DNA of 64,000 bases from Cricetomys ansorgei. Its lineage: Eukaryota; Chordata; Mammalia; Rodentia; Nesomyidae. The notes under the pieces were generated by a model. The model saw nothing but the letters and a program-made list of their open reading frames with translations. It was not told where the DNA came from and did no database searches. The stretch spans positions 4,399,001 through 4,463,000 of the forward strand of contig JAMJFZ010000289.1 in the NCBI GenBank assembly GCA_026225945.1. Reading direction: 5' to 3'. Made by a program: the position numbers and the translations under genes. Below are positions 48,191 to 59,696 of this stretch, piece after piece (positions within the stretch are counted from its first letter, which is position 1; each line of letters opens with the position of its first letter).

Positions 48191-48721
48191 GCATGAAACA
48201 AATCTGCAGGCAATATAACCGAAGAATGAAAGCTTGATGGTGTTTTGAATCTGGCTCATTGAAAGCATTACTTTGCAGAGATAGGAATGTATCCAACTGC
48301 AGCACATTCAGCTGATTTTAAGGAATACTCTAGAATACAGAAGAGTTTGCTTGGTACCAGAAGTTAACAAAATCACACTTGGTAGAATAATATTTCCAAC
48401 TGAACCCAGACCAAGCTTCCCAGAGGAAGCTAAATTCAAAGCAAAAAAATTATTTTAAAAAGGACATTACAATTAAAGTAGAAAATTTGTTCTCCTTGAT
48501 GCATGGAGAATTTCTGACATCTGAAATCTTTTTGTTTGTATCCATAATCACGGATGCTATGAGAAAAAAACCTAATGTTAGAAAGACTGCATATGGCTTT
48601 TGGATTTTTGTTTAAATTCCAGAAATGCACAATACCCAGGAAAAGAGAACATTTTAATTATATTCATTTATTATTCATATACTAGTGTCACATGTTCCCT
48701 AGGACATATGACTGCAAAGGG
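48191..48721. other. Unassigned non-coding DNA
   Basis: No recognised element. Confidence 0.5.
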
Positions 48722-48833
48722 CAATTTGTAGGGCCCTGTTCTTTCCTTCTGCTTTGTGGGTCCTGGAGGTGAAACTCAGGTTCTCACACTTGATGACAAA
48801 AAGCTTTACCCACTGAGATATCTTGTCTACCTC
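48722..48833 (-). mobile_element. B2/B3-type SINE, antisense, partial
   Basis: 'gtgaaactcaggttctcaca', 'cttgatgacaaaaagcttta' and 'cccactgagatatcttgtct' are the complement of a B2/B3 head. The body side is eroded. Confidence 0.75.
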
Positions 48834-49509
48834 AGGAACTTACTTGAAACATTACTTTCATATAATTAAGATTAAGAAAACAACTATTATTCATTGTCTT
48901 GTATTCAAGTATATATGGTTATAAACCTTACCAATTAATTGTTGAATAATTTATGTTATATCCATTCAGAGCACAAGTCACTGATTGCAAAACGCTTATT
49001 TTAGCTCACAGACTACATGTTGCAAAGTAATAATATGAATGTATTTTGGAATGTGTGCATCTATTTGGAGACCCAGATTACTATGACAACTGGTGGCTCA
49101 GTGCTTCAAAAAAGGCTCAGGAAGCCAGTGCTTTCATGGCAGAGCTCAGCACTTTGGCAATACTTTCTCAATTACAGAATTCACAGAGCTCTGCTTCACC
49201 ATACGTTTAGATCAAGAAGTTGTTCAGCAAGGGAAGGCAGTTGGTTTCATAGAACTACATGTTTGAAGCATGCTGAACCAAAAAGAATCCATTTTAAGGA
49301 CACCATGTCATACTAAAAAGAGATAGATATTAAAAAATAGAATATATAATTGTCACAAGAATTATCAGGCTTTTATATAAATATATAAGTATATTTATAT
49401 TTTGTATAAATAGTGTATGGTAAGATCATGAGGACTTCACTTTCATTTCCCTTTATCATAGATCTTCACATTTACCCTCCCCAACAACACACACACCATT
49501 GTAACCTAA
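48834..49509. other. Unassigned non-coding DNA
   Basis: A 99-codon frame at 49017-49316 (+) has no recognisable domain. AT-rich towards the right. Confidence 0.45.
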
Positions 49510-49715
49510 TTTAATGTACATGTGCTTCCTCTTCCACAGGGTTCCTTGAGATCTGAGGAGAGGGATTTGAGGGAGACATTCCATTTAGAGCTCAGTGTCC
49601 CAAGGTCTTTCCCTCCCCCATCCCCTTTCTCTCCCTGCATAATATCTGCCTGTGTGTCTCTGTATTTGTTCCCATCTGCTGCCAGAGGAATTTTCTCTGA
49701 TGCTGGCTAAATAAG
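49510..49715. mobile_element. Probable rodent interspersed repeat piece, family unassigned
   Basis: Segments such as 'gtgcttcctcttccacaggg', 'ttccttgagatctgaggaga' and 'tgtatttgttcccatctgct' resemble a sequence seen repeatedly next to rodent L1 copies. A weak match exists to 56090-56190 in this window. Assigned by recall only. Confidence 0.4.
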
Positions 49716-49744
49716 GACTTCCTTTAAGTAAGGATCCCAAGTTA

Positions 49745-50880
49745 AAAATATTTAAGTGTACTGTAGATTCTTTATATATTTTGGATATTAGTCTTCTATC
49801 AGAAGTGGAGTTGGTAAAAATCTTTCCCCATCCTGTAGATGCTCCTTTGTCTTATTGATGGCGCCCTTTGATACGCAGAAGCTTTTTAGTTTCATAATGT
49901 CTCATTAATTAGTTGTTGATCTTAGTGCCTTCATTAACAGTGCTCTGTTCAGAAGGTCTTCTCCTGTAACAGTGAGCTCCAGAATATCTCCCACTTTTTC
50001 TTCCATCAGGTTCAGTAAATCTGGTTTTATGTTGATGTCTTTGATCCACTTGGACTTAAGTGTAGGGTGATAATTATGGATCTATTTGCAATCTTCTACA
50101 TATAGACCTCCAGTTCAGCCAACACCATTTGTTGAAGATGCTGCCTTTTTCCATTGTGTATGTCTTGCTTCTCTATAAAAAAACAAAAACAAAAACAAAA
50201 AACAAAAAAACAGATGTCCATGGGTGTCTCAGTCTTCAATTTGTTTCCATCAATCAATGTTTTTATGCCAATACCATGCTGTTTTTATTACTATAGCTCT
50301 ATAGTACAGGGATGGTGATACCTCCAGCAGTTCCTTTATTGTATAGTATTGTTTGAGCTATCCTGAGTTTTTGCATATTTGTTTTTCCATATGAAGCTGA
50401 GAATTGTCCTTGTGTATAGCTGATTCTGCTTATTTGGGTTATCTCTTTTATTTCTGATTAGTTAGACCAAAAATCTCTCGATCTTTTTACCTTATCAAAA
50501 AACTAGCTCTTCAATTCATTGATTCTTTGTATTTTGTATTGCTTGCTTTATCTATCTCTTTAATATCAAATCTGACTTTTTTTCTTACAATCTACTGGAT
50601 TTGAGATTTGATTGGTCTTGGTTTTTTCTTGTTGTTTTGTTTTTCTAAATTCTATGCTGTGTCATTAAGTCATTTTTTTTTTGTTTTATATCCATTTTTT
50701 TAATGTAGGCATTAGAACTATGCATTTCCCACAGAGAAATGCTTTTTTGTTGTTGTTTTGAGTTTCATTTAGTTTGTTTTATTTTAATTTCTCCACTGTA
50801 AATGACCGTTCTATAATTTAGTGTTTTAAGGCCTCAAGGAGGGATCTCAAGCTCTATGACTTTATGTTTTCACATGTATG
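49745..50880 (-). mobile_element. L1 ORF2 remnant, antisense, internally deleted
   Basis: 49745-50430 is collinear with the antisense 3' half of ORF2: 'atattagtcttctatcagaa', 'acgcagaagctttttagttt', 'gatccacttggacttaagtg', 'caacaccatttgttgaagat', 'caataccatgctgtttttat'. From about 50431 it jumps to a more upstream ORF2 part ('aaaaaactagctcttcaatt', 'cattgattctttgtattttg'), so the section in between was lost. A CAAAAA run interrupts it at 50179-50212. No open frame survives. Confidence 0.8.
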
Positions 50881-51062
50881 TGTCTTTGGCAGAGTGTCTG
50901 TGTATTTTCTTTCATGTGAAACCATTTTATTCTATACACAGGATTTCATGTTTATGTCAATATAAATATGGGTTATATTACCATTTTAATATTTCCTGAG
51001 CCTATAAATGCTTCAAAAATGTTGAGTCAGGAAATAGAGTAATGAAATCTTTAAGCATTTTC
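50881..51062. other. Short unassigned AT-rich spacer
   Basis: Between the L1 remnant and the LTR; nothing recognised. Confidence 0.5.
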
Positions 51063-51481
51063 TGAGGCAAATAAGATGCCCTTGGGCTAAAGGAGTTTCT
51101 CCACGTAGACAGCCCATGGCCTCGGGCTAAGGGTCTTCCCCGCACCCGCATTGACTAAGACCCTAAAGTTTACATTTTCTAGGAGCCCGCAACCTTGCTA
51201 TATGCCAGCACCAATCAGTTTAAAGGTTAACTGGCCCCTACCTATCAAAATGGGAAAACAATTTGGGGACCAATCAACTTGTCCCAACTTGGTTTGTGCC
51301 TAGCAACCGCTTGAACAGTAAATAAAAAGGCTTGCTTTTTGCTCCTCGGGGCCACTTCTATCCTGCATGTTAGAACGGTCCCAGTATACTGGAATAAATC
51401 CTCTTGCTATTTGCATCGATATCCCGTCTGTGAGTCTCTGTGGGGGTGCGGCATTCCGGTTTGGGCCCCTGGGGTCCAACA
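51063..51481 (+). mobile_element. Solo ERV-type LTR
   Basis: About 419 bases, clearly richer in C and CpG than the flanks. It begins TG and ends CA and carries promoter signals in LTR order: two ACCAATCA boxes (CCAAT at 51211 and 51270), a TATA-like AATAAAAAGG (about 51321-51330) and AATAAA (51393-51398), followed by a GT-rich U5-like stretch. An imperfect U3 tandem duplication ('ttgggctaaagg' and 'tcgggctaaggg') is visible. No internal region or clear target-site duplication was found. The layout fits a gamma-like (ERV1) LTR; exact family unknown. Confidence 0.65.
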
Positions 51482-52904
51482 GGGACAGCTTTCGGGGAGT
51501 GCAATTGCATCAATGACTTACAGACACTGAACTTCCATTTCTCTGTCTTATTGCTCTTCCAGAATCTACAGCATATTTAAATATTTTTAATTTGGGGTCC
51601 TTACCTAAAGGAAGTCCTCATGTTTCCTCTAGATTTTATTTTTAGTTTTCTATGCTTATATTCATCTATGGTTCCAGCAGTTAAGACAGGGAGAAATGAA
51701 CATAAAGTGTTCACTGGTATAAAAAGAAAAGTGTTAGCATGGTTGAACAATATGGCCATATCTGACTAGTCTCCTTCCAAGCCCATGTGATTAAATATTC
51801 TATTTAAGATTTGTTTCTTAGCATAATTTTACACATTTGAAAAAGAGAGTGATCATTTTTTTTTTATATCTACTATAAAAGTTAGAAAAAAATTTCTTGA
51901 GGAGAAAATAAACACACTGCTAGATGGGCTTAATATCTATTGTGCTAGCAAAGGAGTTCTTTTGAACTATGAAAGACAGCGTTTTCATGTAGAAAGAGTG
52001 TTGCAATTGTAGTCTGAGTCGATTTAGTTAATTAAATTAGTTTCAATAGAAAAGCCTGAATTCTTATCCCTTTATTCTAAGATTTCTGCGTCTACTCATA
52101 CAACTAAATGGAAATTATAGTGTAAAATGTGAATAAAACACTCATTCATCTAAATTACCTATACACTTCATATAAATTGCTCTTGTGGGCTTCTTCCATT
52201 GTGATTACTTTCATCTCAAAACACAAGTTGTTTCCAGTTCACCTGGGGCTTCTGGTGAGGCTTTTATGTTGTAAAGTGCCTTGGTTTTGAATCTCACTTT
52301 CAAAGCATTTCACAAATTACATATATTTATGGAAACAAACTGCTATTTCTCCGCATTCACATAGCTTCCTTAGTGAGTTATTGAGGCAAAATAAATCAGC
52401 AATACTTCCCTTAATATTCAGTTCTTCAGGCAATTTTATTTAAGGCAGATTCAAGCAAATTATTTTTATGGAGTGGGGATTTTATTACTGGGCCTCAGAT
52501 ATTCTAGAATCGACCTACAGAAACATAATTTATGCTGGCAATGTTGGCATTTTACTAGGCTTTCACATAGACTGTGCTGGACAAGCTCTAAAGAAAGACG
52601 CCCTCAATTCATCCTCAGTGATACTGCTTCAGAGAAAGGTATCAGGCACCATCTATGACAGTAGGATGCACCTGTCACAAAAGGAATACTCTTGTTTTCA
52701 CTTTCCCTGTTTTAACCCTCTGAGCTCTCATCCTTTAAGCCAACTGCCTGGTGATCCTTTCTGTTGAATGGTTGTTATATTTTTTTCTTTTATTTTCTGT
52801 TATAAATTTTTACAATGAGCCAACAAGGCATTAAATATTATTATGTCAATTTCAAACAAAGTGTTTTTAAGAAAGACTCCCCTACTCCTCCTCCCTTTCT
52901 GCTT

Positions 52905-52905
<1 letters not shown>
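51482..52905. other. Unassigned AT-rich non-coding DNA
   Basis: The first 40 bases may belong to the LTR. A 99-codon frame at 52468-52767 (+) has no recognisable domain. Confidence 0.45.

Positions 52906-52945
<40 letters not shown>
52906..52945. repeat. (AC)n microsatellite
   Basis: About 20 AC units, followed by a second short CA run after 'ccatg'. Confidence 0.97.
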
Positions 52946-53039
52946 ATGCACACACACATATATCCTCTTCCTACAGCCTTCTTTCTTCTTTCATGTTCAC
53001 TGTGTCATCTCAGTCCTACTTCAGCATCTCTTTTTACAC

Positions 53040-54125
53040 TCTCTTGGACTTCTTTCTAGTATTTTTGGCTATAGGGAGCCATTTTTGTCTTTCTGATTTT
53101 AGGTTACTTTACTCAAAATTATTCTTTCCTAATCCATTGCCTTTCCTTCAAATTTCACAATTTTCTTTTCTTTTGAAGCTTAATAAAATTCTCTTTTCAT
53201 TATCCAGACCTCTAGTCTGATTTTACCTTCTTATTGTTATGAATCAAGCAACAAGGAACACAGAACATATAAGTGTCTCTGCCCTAAGATATGGAGTCTT
53301 TTGGGTACCTGTCCAGAAATGGTGTGTATGCTATGTACTTCTGCTTTAAATTCTTTGAGGAAATTGCACAATGGTTTTCACAACTACAGGGCCAGTTCAC
53401 AGTTCAACCAGCAGTGAATAATGTTTCCTTCCCCGCCCCTAAAATTGCCAGCATTTACTATCACATTTCTTAATGATGGTCATTTTAATTAAGTTGAAGT
53501 GATGTCTTCAGGTCATGTCAATTTGAATTTTCCTGATGGGTAGGGACAGTGAACACTTTTGAAGATAGTTGTTTGCCATGTGTGTGTATTCTTGTGAGCA
53601 CTCTTCACACACCATTAGCAATTGACTGATTGGCAGTTGCATTTCTTTAGTGTTGATTTTTACAATGCTTTATAAATTCCAGATATTAGTCCCCATCTGA
53701 AATATCATTGGTAAAGATTTTCTCATTCTGTGGAGTGTCTGATTTTTCTCTGCACATTGTTCTATTTGCTGTGCAGAAGCTTTTTAATTGTATGTAGCTC
53801 CATTTGTTGATTCTTGAGGCTAGTTTCTGCACTCCTGTTATTATGTTCAGAAAACTATTGCCTATACCTCTATCATGCGGTGTATTTCCTGACTTCTTGT
53901 AACAACTTCAGCTTTTAAATTAAGGTCTTTAATCCACTTTGAATTGATTTTTGTGCAGGGTGAAAGACACAGATATTACTTCATTTTTCTGCAGGTAATT
54001 TTGCCAGCAGTATATGTTGAAAGCACTATCTTTTCTTCCTTTGAGTGTTTTTGACAACTTTGTCAAATGTTAGGTAGCCATAATTTTTTTTTCTTGTTTT
54101 GGTTTGGTTTTTGTATCCTCTATTC
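53040..54125 (-). mobile_element. L1 ORF2 3' part, antisense, interrupted at its right end
   Basis: Collinear with antisense ORF2: 'ttaggttactttactcaaaa', 'tcattatccagacctctagt', 'aattgcacaatggttttcac', 'ctgtgcagaagctttttaat', 'aggtctttaatccactttga', 'tgacaactttgtcaaatgtt'. It stops inside 'ctctattc' exactly where a MaLR begins, and resumes at 56728 ('cattggtctacctgtctctt'). All frames are disrupted. Confidence 0.82.
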
Positions 54126-54554
54126 TGTGCTGGCTATACTGGCAACTTTCATGCCAACTTGACACAAGCTAGAGTTATTAGAGAGAAGAGAGCCTCAATT
54201 GAGAAAATGACTCCATATGGTTGTATTGTCAACAAGCCTATAGGAATTTTTCTAAATTAGTGATTGATGAAGACAGCCCAGTGCAAAATGGATGGTTCCA
54301 TCCCTGGGCTGGTTGTCCTGGGTTCTAAAAGAAAACAGACTAAGGAAGCCATGAGGAGCAAGCAAGTAAGTAACACTCCTCCATGGCCTCTGCATCAGCT
54401 CCTGCCTTCTAATTTCTTCCCTGCTTGTGTTCCTGTCCTGACACCTTTGATGATGAACTGTTATGAGGAACTTTGAATGAAATATACCCTTTCCTCCCCA
54501 ATTTGCTTTTGGTCATAGTGTTTCATCACAGCAATAAAGACCCTAACTAAGACA
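54126..54554 (+). mobile_element. MT-like MaLR, 5' LTR
   Basis: Starts TGTGCTGGCTATA and carries 'catgccaacttgacacaagc', 'ccatccctgggctggttgtc', 'ctccatggcctctgcatcag', 'cttttggtcatagtgtttca'. It ends CCTAACTAAGACA, with an AATAAA-like region just before the conserved 3' block. The 3' LTR of the same element is at 56451-56727. Confidence 0.78.
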
Positions 54555-56450
54555 GGTTGATGCCAGGACAGTGGTGTATTACTGTGACAGAGGTGATCCT
54601 GTGTTTTGGGGAGGATTGCGGAAGGAATTTGGAACTTTGGATTAGAAAAGCCATTGAGTGCTCAATGCTTGGTGAGCTCTTCTGTAGTAGCTTGGAAGAT
54701 AAGATTGTTGAAAGAAATGCAGACAATGGGGCCTGGCTTGTGAAAGTTTCAAAGGGAAGTTTGGAGACTATCAGGGTCATTCGTTATTTTGAATTAAGAT
54801 TTTGTGTTTCTGGTCAGCTGGTGCTTAAGAATCAGCTGTGATTAATAAGATACAAGAGCTACTAAAGTGAAGCCTTTGCTTTTCTGGGATACTTAATTCT
54901 GGTCAGCTGGAGCTGAGGAGTAAGTGGTGATTAAGAAAATACACCTGCCTAATTGGGGCAAAAGCTTCTGGAAAGTGTTCCCTAGTAGCTAACTACATAC
55001 AGAAGCTGTGTTGCAGAGGCAGCCAAGGTTGTACCTCCCCTTGTCCACCAAACTTGACAGTGTTAAGGGTTACTCAGGTGGTTGTGCTTTTGAAGTCATG
55101 AAGGGGTCATGGAGAACAGCTGAGGCTTGGCACTGTGTGGCATGGCTGGAGTCCTGAACAGAGCCCAGGAGATGCTATTGGTGAAAGTGCAACCTGGTTG
55201 CAGCAAGAGACCCCAGCAGTTTTTGAGATTCCGATGTCATGGGATGACCCCCATGAACAGTAGCAGTGATAAAGTGGAGGCTGCCAGAGCCAAGAAAACA
55301 AGCTGTGTGTGCCATGGAGAGCAGAGGAGGAGAAATTACCCAAGCCCTTTAGAGGAGCCCATAATATTGTAAGTGAATCCCAGATAATAGGACATTAAGT
55401 TATTTATGTTGTTAGTTTGGTTTTGCTGCATTCAAATTGTGACTGTGCCCTGGTTCTTCCCTTTTGAAGAAAGTATTTAGCTTAATTTTGATTTTTATGG
55501 GAGCCCATAGCTTAAAGACTTAGCACTTCTTAAAAAAAAAGATTTTGGATTTTTAAATACAGTGAATATTTTAAATTGACTGAACTTTCTTTTTTTATTT
55601 ATTTTTAATTTATTTTTCTTCTTTCATATAATGCATATCAACACCCCTCCTACCCTTCCTCCATTTCTCCCCCATCCTCTGTCTGCCCCGCCCCCTTATA
55701 TATCCACCGCGGCTTCCCCTCATAGAATAAAGCAGTCCTCCCCAGGTCACCACTCAAACAGGGCACAACAAATGGGACAAGGCCAGGCACTAGTTCCTAC
55801 ATCGAGGGTGGACCAGGCAACCCAGCTGTAGGAAATGGGTTGCAAGACCAGGTAAAAGCGTCCATCAGAGATCTGCCATGTACAATCTAGCCTGAGGGCT
55901 CTCTGCAAGAACCCCAAGCCAGACAACCATATAACATATATAGGAGACCTTTCAGGTTCCCTGTCTCTTGCTTCAAGCTTTGAGGCACCTCAAAAGAATT
56001 GGTCCATTTTACTGTGGGGCCATGCTCACCTGATGTCCCCGACCCCTCTGGGTCCTGAAAAGCCTCCTCCCCCTCTTCTTCGAGTTTTCATGAGCTCTGC
56101 ATGTTGTTTGGCTCTGGGCCTCTGCATCTATTCCCAACAGCTATTGGCCGAAGCCTTTCTAATTGAGACTGAACTAGGTACCAATCTATGAGTGGAACAG
56201 ATTATCTTTAGAATTTATCTCCTGGCTATCCAGTCTCTAGTTCCTGCCCTACTCTCAGAATCAGGCATGGGTTCTCTCCTTTAGCATGGAGTTCTTACAC
56301 TGTGTTTGAATTTGTAAAGACTGTGGGACATTTATCATTATTTATGTTTTATAATGTGACATTAATATTAACATGCCATCTTGTGGATAAATGAGAAAGG
56401 AAAGTGTCTAAGTTAAAAAGAAATGTTTGAGGAGTTGGCAAGGGGTCAGC
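54555..56450 (+). mobile_element. MT-like MaLR internal region, non-coding
   Basis: Begins GGTTGATGCCAGGACAGTGG, which matches the conserved MaLR/ERVL primer-binding start seen in the ORR1-like element here. It continues with 'attactgtgacagaggtgat', then non-coding sequence with short frames (94 codons or fewer), as expected for a MaLR. It ends in 'gttggcaaggggtcagc', a purine-rich stretch before the 3' LTR. A second repeat is embedded at about 55590-56310. Confidence 0.7.
55590..56310 (-). mobile_element. Rodent interspersed repeat inserted in the MaLR internal region
   Basis: Sequence such as 'agcagtcctccccaggtcac', 'ggtggaccaggcaacccagc', 'tttggctctgggcctctgca' and 'ggtaccaatctatgagtgga' is a stretch I recognise as repeated in rodent genomes, though I cannot name the family with confidence. 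It starts with a T/A-rich run (55590-55620), consistent with an A-tail in antisense. The MaLR sequence continues on either side. Confidence 0.5.
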
Positions 56451-56727
56451 TGTACTGGCTAGTTTTATGTCAACTTGACCCAAGCTGGAGTCATTAGAGA
56501 GGAGGGAGCCTCAGTTGAGAAACTGCCTCCAGCTGTAAGGCATTTTCTTAATTAGTGATTACTGGGGGAGGGCCCAGCCCATTATGGATGGTGTCATCCC
56601 TGGTCTGGGTTTTATAAGAAAGCAGGCTGATGCGTTACATGGAACTGTGGGTGAATTTTACCCTGTCCTCCCCAAATTGTTTTTGATCATGGCATTTCAT
56701 CCAGGCAATAGTAACCCTAACTAAGTT
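56451..56727 (+). mobile_element. MT-like MaLR, 3' LTR (internally shortened)
   Basis: TGTACTGGCTAGTTTTATGT, 'caacttgacccaagctggag', 'cattttcttaattagtgatt', 'ggagggcccagcccattatg' and the end 'gtaaccctaactaag' all match the 5' LTR. It is about 150 bases shorter because the middle (the 'ctccatggcctctgcatcag' region) is deleted. L1 sequence resumes immediately after. Confidence 0.75.
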
Positions 56728-57537
56728 TCATTGGTCTACCTGTCTCTTTTTGTGACAGGATCAGGCTGTAGTTGTCACTCTAGCTCTATAGTATGATTTC
56801 AGATAAGGTATTCCTATAATACCTTTTTGTTTTGTGTATGTAGAACAATTTTGTGTATATAGAAACAACTTTCTATTTTCAGGATGAGATCACTGGTCAT
56901 GATATATGACTTTTTTTTTTTTACTGTGTTCATGAATTTGATTTGCAAGTGTGGTGTTGAAAATGTTCTCTTCTATGTCTGTGTTCATCAGGGAAATATA
57001 TCTAGCTGTCTGCATTGGGTGCTAGGGTTTTTTAAAAAAAAATAATAATAATAATTAATAATAATAATAATAATAAACCTTATAGAATTCAACACCAAAT
57101 TTATCCAACACTGAGTTTTTCTTTTTGTGGACATGCTTGACTGGGCTTCAACCTCATTGTTGATAACAGTTTTTAAGTTATGTGTATTGTCTATATTTAA
57201 TATAGTTAGATCTGATGCATTTAGAAATTCATATGTTTCTATTAGTCTTTCTGGCTTTTGGAGTCTAAGTTTCCAAGGACAAACTAGTTTTGTTCTAGGC
57301 TTCACTGGGATCTGATGGAACAGCCCTTCTCTACCTCAACTTTTGATATTTGGGTCTTCTCTGTTCTTTTTGTCAGTTTGGCTGTTTGCTAATATTATTA
57401 ACTTTTTCAAAGATTGTCCTCTGATCAGCTTGAGTATTGTTCCTTTTAGTTTTTATTTTACTGGTTTCTTTGGTAGCCTTTATTTTTTGCAATATAATTG
57501 GTTTGAGATTGACTTCTCCTGTGTTTCTATCAACAGG
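56728..57537 (-). mobile_element. Continuation of the interrupted antisense L1 ORF2
   Basis: 'cattggtctacctgtctctt', 'actctagctctatagtatga', 'tctgtgttcatcagggaaat', 'agaattcaacaccaaattta' and 'attaactttttcaaagattg' follow antisense ORF2 in order, continuing from 54125. An AAT array sits within it. Heavily diverged. Confidence 0.7.
57031..57078. repeat. (AAT)n microsatellite
   Basis: AAT units with one ATT shift, inside the antisense L1. Confidence 0.93.
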
Positions 57538-58000
57538 TATGAATAGTGAAACAGTATTTGAAAAGAGTGTGGATTCCTCTTTAATATACTCACTTGTCTT
57601 CTTTTAGATAAATATTAAGAAATGGGACCATATATTTCAGGTAAACCTCCACAATTGCTTTCTTCAATGGATATACTAACTAACACTCTGACCACGTTTT
57701 CCCTTCATCCTTAGCAACAATGATTTTCTTTATTTTTCTTTATTTATTATTTTTTTTGCTTATTTTCATGCTAGACATTTTTAGTAAGGTGAGGTAGCAC
57801 ATTCCTGTGGTATTGATTTGTAGAACCTTGGTAGTTATTGAAGTTACTCATTTTGTCTTTGTGGAAAGATTATTTTAATATCATAGTCATTTGACCATTA
57901 TTGTCAAGTAGACTAGCTATTGGGATAATGTGGAGTTGCTTGAATTAATTCTGTATAAACTCTGACTTTCTCTTGGGTAGGTAATTCTAGTGTAGTACTT
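57538..58000 (-). mobile_element. Second antisense L1 ORF2 3' part
   Basis: 'attaagaaatgggaccatat', 'ggtaaacctccacaattgct', 'taactaacactctgaccacg' and 'gtggtattgatttgtagaac' match the most 3' ORF2 segment again, although the preceding L1 had already moved far upstream in ORF2. This is therefore a separate insertion or a rearranged copy. Confidence 0.6.
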
Positions 58001-58589
58001 TCTCACATTCTATATACTGCCTGTATCATTTGCAGTGCTTCCCTTGTGAATCCCTTTGCCTATGGCTACTTCTGTTGGTGTTCACTTAAAATGCCATTGA
58101 GGGTAACACCATCCTGAGCATGTTCATGTTTTCTTGTAGTGTTTTAGGTCTGACTTCTTTGTCTTTGTGACTTGTTTTAAACAGGTAAGAAACTCCATTG
58201 AAGGAACGTACACAGCACACACAGCACACACAGAATGGCACCCAGAGAGAAAGTCACTTCACAAAGGAAAGAGGACATTGAGTAACTGAAACCTCTTTTC
58301 TCCCTGGGAAGTTGCTGAATTTATGGGTTTTTCTTTGCTTGAGGTAGATCCTGTATCCTTGTTTAGGATTGGTCAGCTTAGACAAAAAAAAAAAAAAAAA
58401 AAGGGGGGGGGTGCTGATTGGCTTTTTAGCATCACATAAGCCGAAACATGTTTAATGCTGCCATGAATATGTATGATCAGCCTGGAAGTGGGGTCCTGTT
58501 TGTAGGATAAAATGCCTATTGCTACATTTTGAGAACTTAGAATATAATGAGAGAGAGGGCTGGCCATAATTCTTCTTCATAAGCATATC
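58001..58589. other. Unassigned non-coding DNA with A19G9 run
   Basis: Contains a run of about 19 A then 9 G at 58384-58411, and short ACACAGC duplications near 58211. It may include a piece of an LTR, but none could be named. Confidence 0.5.
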
Positions 58590-59690
58590 CAGTTTCTCCA
58601 TTTCTTGTAGTTTTGTACTTCACATCTACTGACCAACTTTCATGGTACTGGAAGTTACTTTGTATATTACTGGAGGAGAGAAGTAATCCGCATATTACCT
58701 AACTACAAGCTCTACAACATAAAACAGCACCCTGTCTGCAAGATATACTGGTGTACTAGTGGCACAAATGTTTGTAAGAGTAAACAATCATTGGTTGATT
58801 GGATTTAAGGCCTGCTCCATGGGCTAGAAACCATCCGAACATTTTTAAAGTGGCCAACAACCTAAGACTACATAAATCATGGGCTCTAAGGGAAAAACCT
58901 ACTACTACTATTCTGCTAAAGGAACATGACTACAAAAAGACTGCTATTGACATATTGCTATACCCATAGTTTAGTACCTTGTTCAGTCATCGTCACAGAA
59001 GCTTTTTGAAGTAGATGGTAATTAGCACAGAGACCTATAACTTAAAATTGTTCAAAGAATGAGGGACTCTGAAGCACTCAATCATAAATGGGATGTCATT
59101 ATCAAGCCCCTCCCCTCAAGGTTCAAAGGCCTATGAGGTGAAGATTGAAAAAGTCAGAAGTGATGGCTGACTCAAAGGAAACAGTGTTTGCTGGACACAG
59201 TTGAAATGATACACATATGAACTCATGGACATACTCATGTCTTATACTATGACAGCTTTTGCAAAACACGCACAGGTTTAAACCAATCAAAAATCACAGC
59301 ACTGCAAAGGGGAAGTAAACACAAAAGCCCATCCCTAAGCAAGACAGTATTTGCAATTGATACCTGCTGAGAAATGGAAAATTTTCTCAAATAGAATGTC
59401 CCTAGTTATATCAAACCACACTTGAAGTAGGCTCCACTACTACAAGAGTACTTGGCCAACACAAAATTGACTTCATTTTTGTGGGTGTATGCTTTTCATT
59501 TTGTTTTGTTATTGTTTTGTTGTTGTTGTTAGTGTTTTTGGCCTTTTTTGTTTTCTAAGAGAAATAAAGATCATGAAATTTGATGTGTAAAGAGATGAAA
59601 AGGATCTTAGAGAAGTTGGAAGAGAGGGAAGGATATGCCCCAAATATATTGTATGAAAAAATTAAATAAATTAACTTAAAATTATTAAAA
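58590..59690 (+). mobile_element. L1 (Lx-like) 3' UTR, sense
   Basis: Collinear with rodent L1 3' UTR: 'gcctgctccatgggctagaa', 'gggctctaagggaaaaacct', 'attgctatacccatagttta', 'gtcagaagtgatggctgact', 'acacatatgaactcatggac', 'tttgcaattgatacctgctg', ending 'atatattgtatgaaaaaatt' and AAATAAA. It resembles 7640-8545 in its last 450 bases. No ORF2 precedes it. Confidence 0.8.
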
Positions 59691-59696
59691 GTCACG

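Noticed and set aside
54557..54841. 94-codon frame in the MaLR internal region as a gag remnant
   Set aside because: MaLR internal regions are non-coding, and I see no gag-type motif such as a zinc knuckle.
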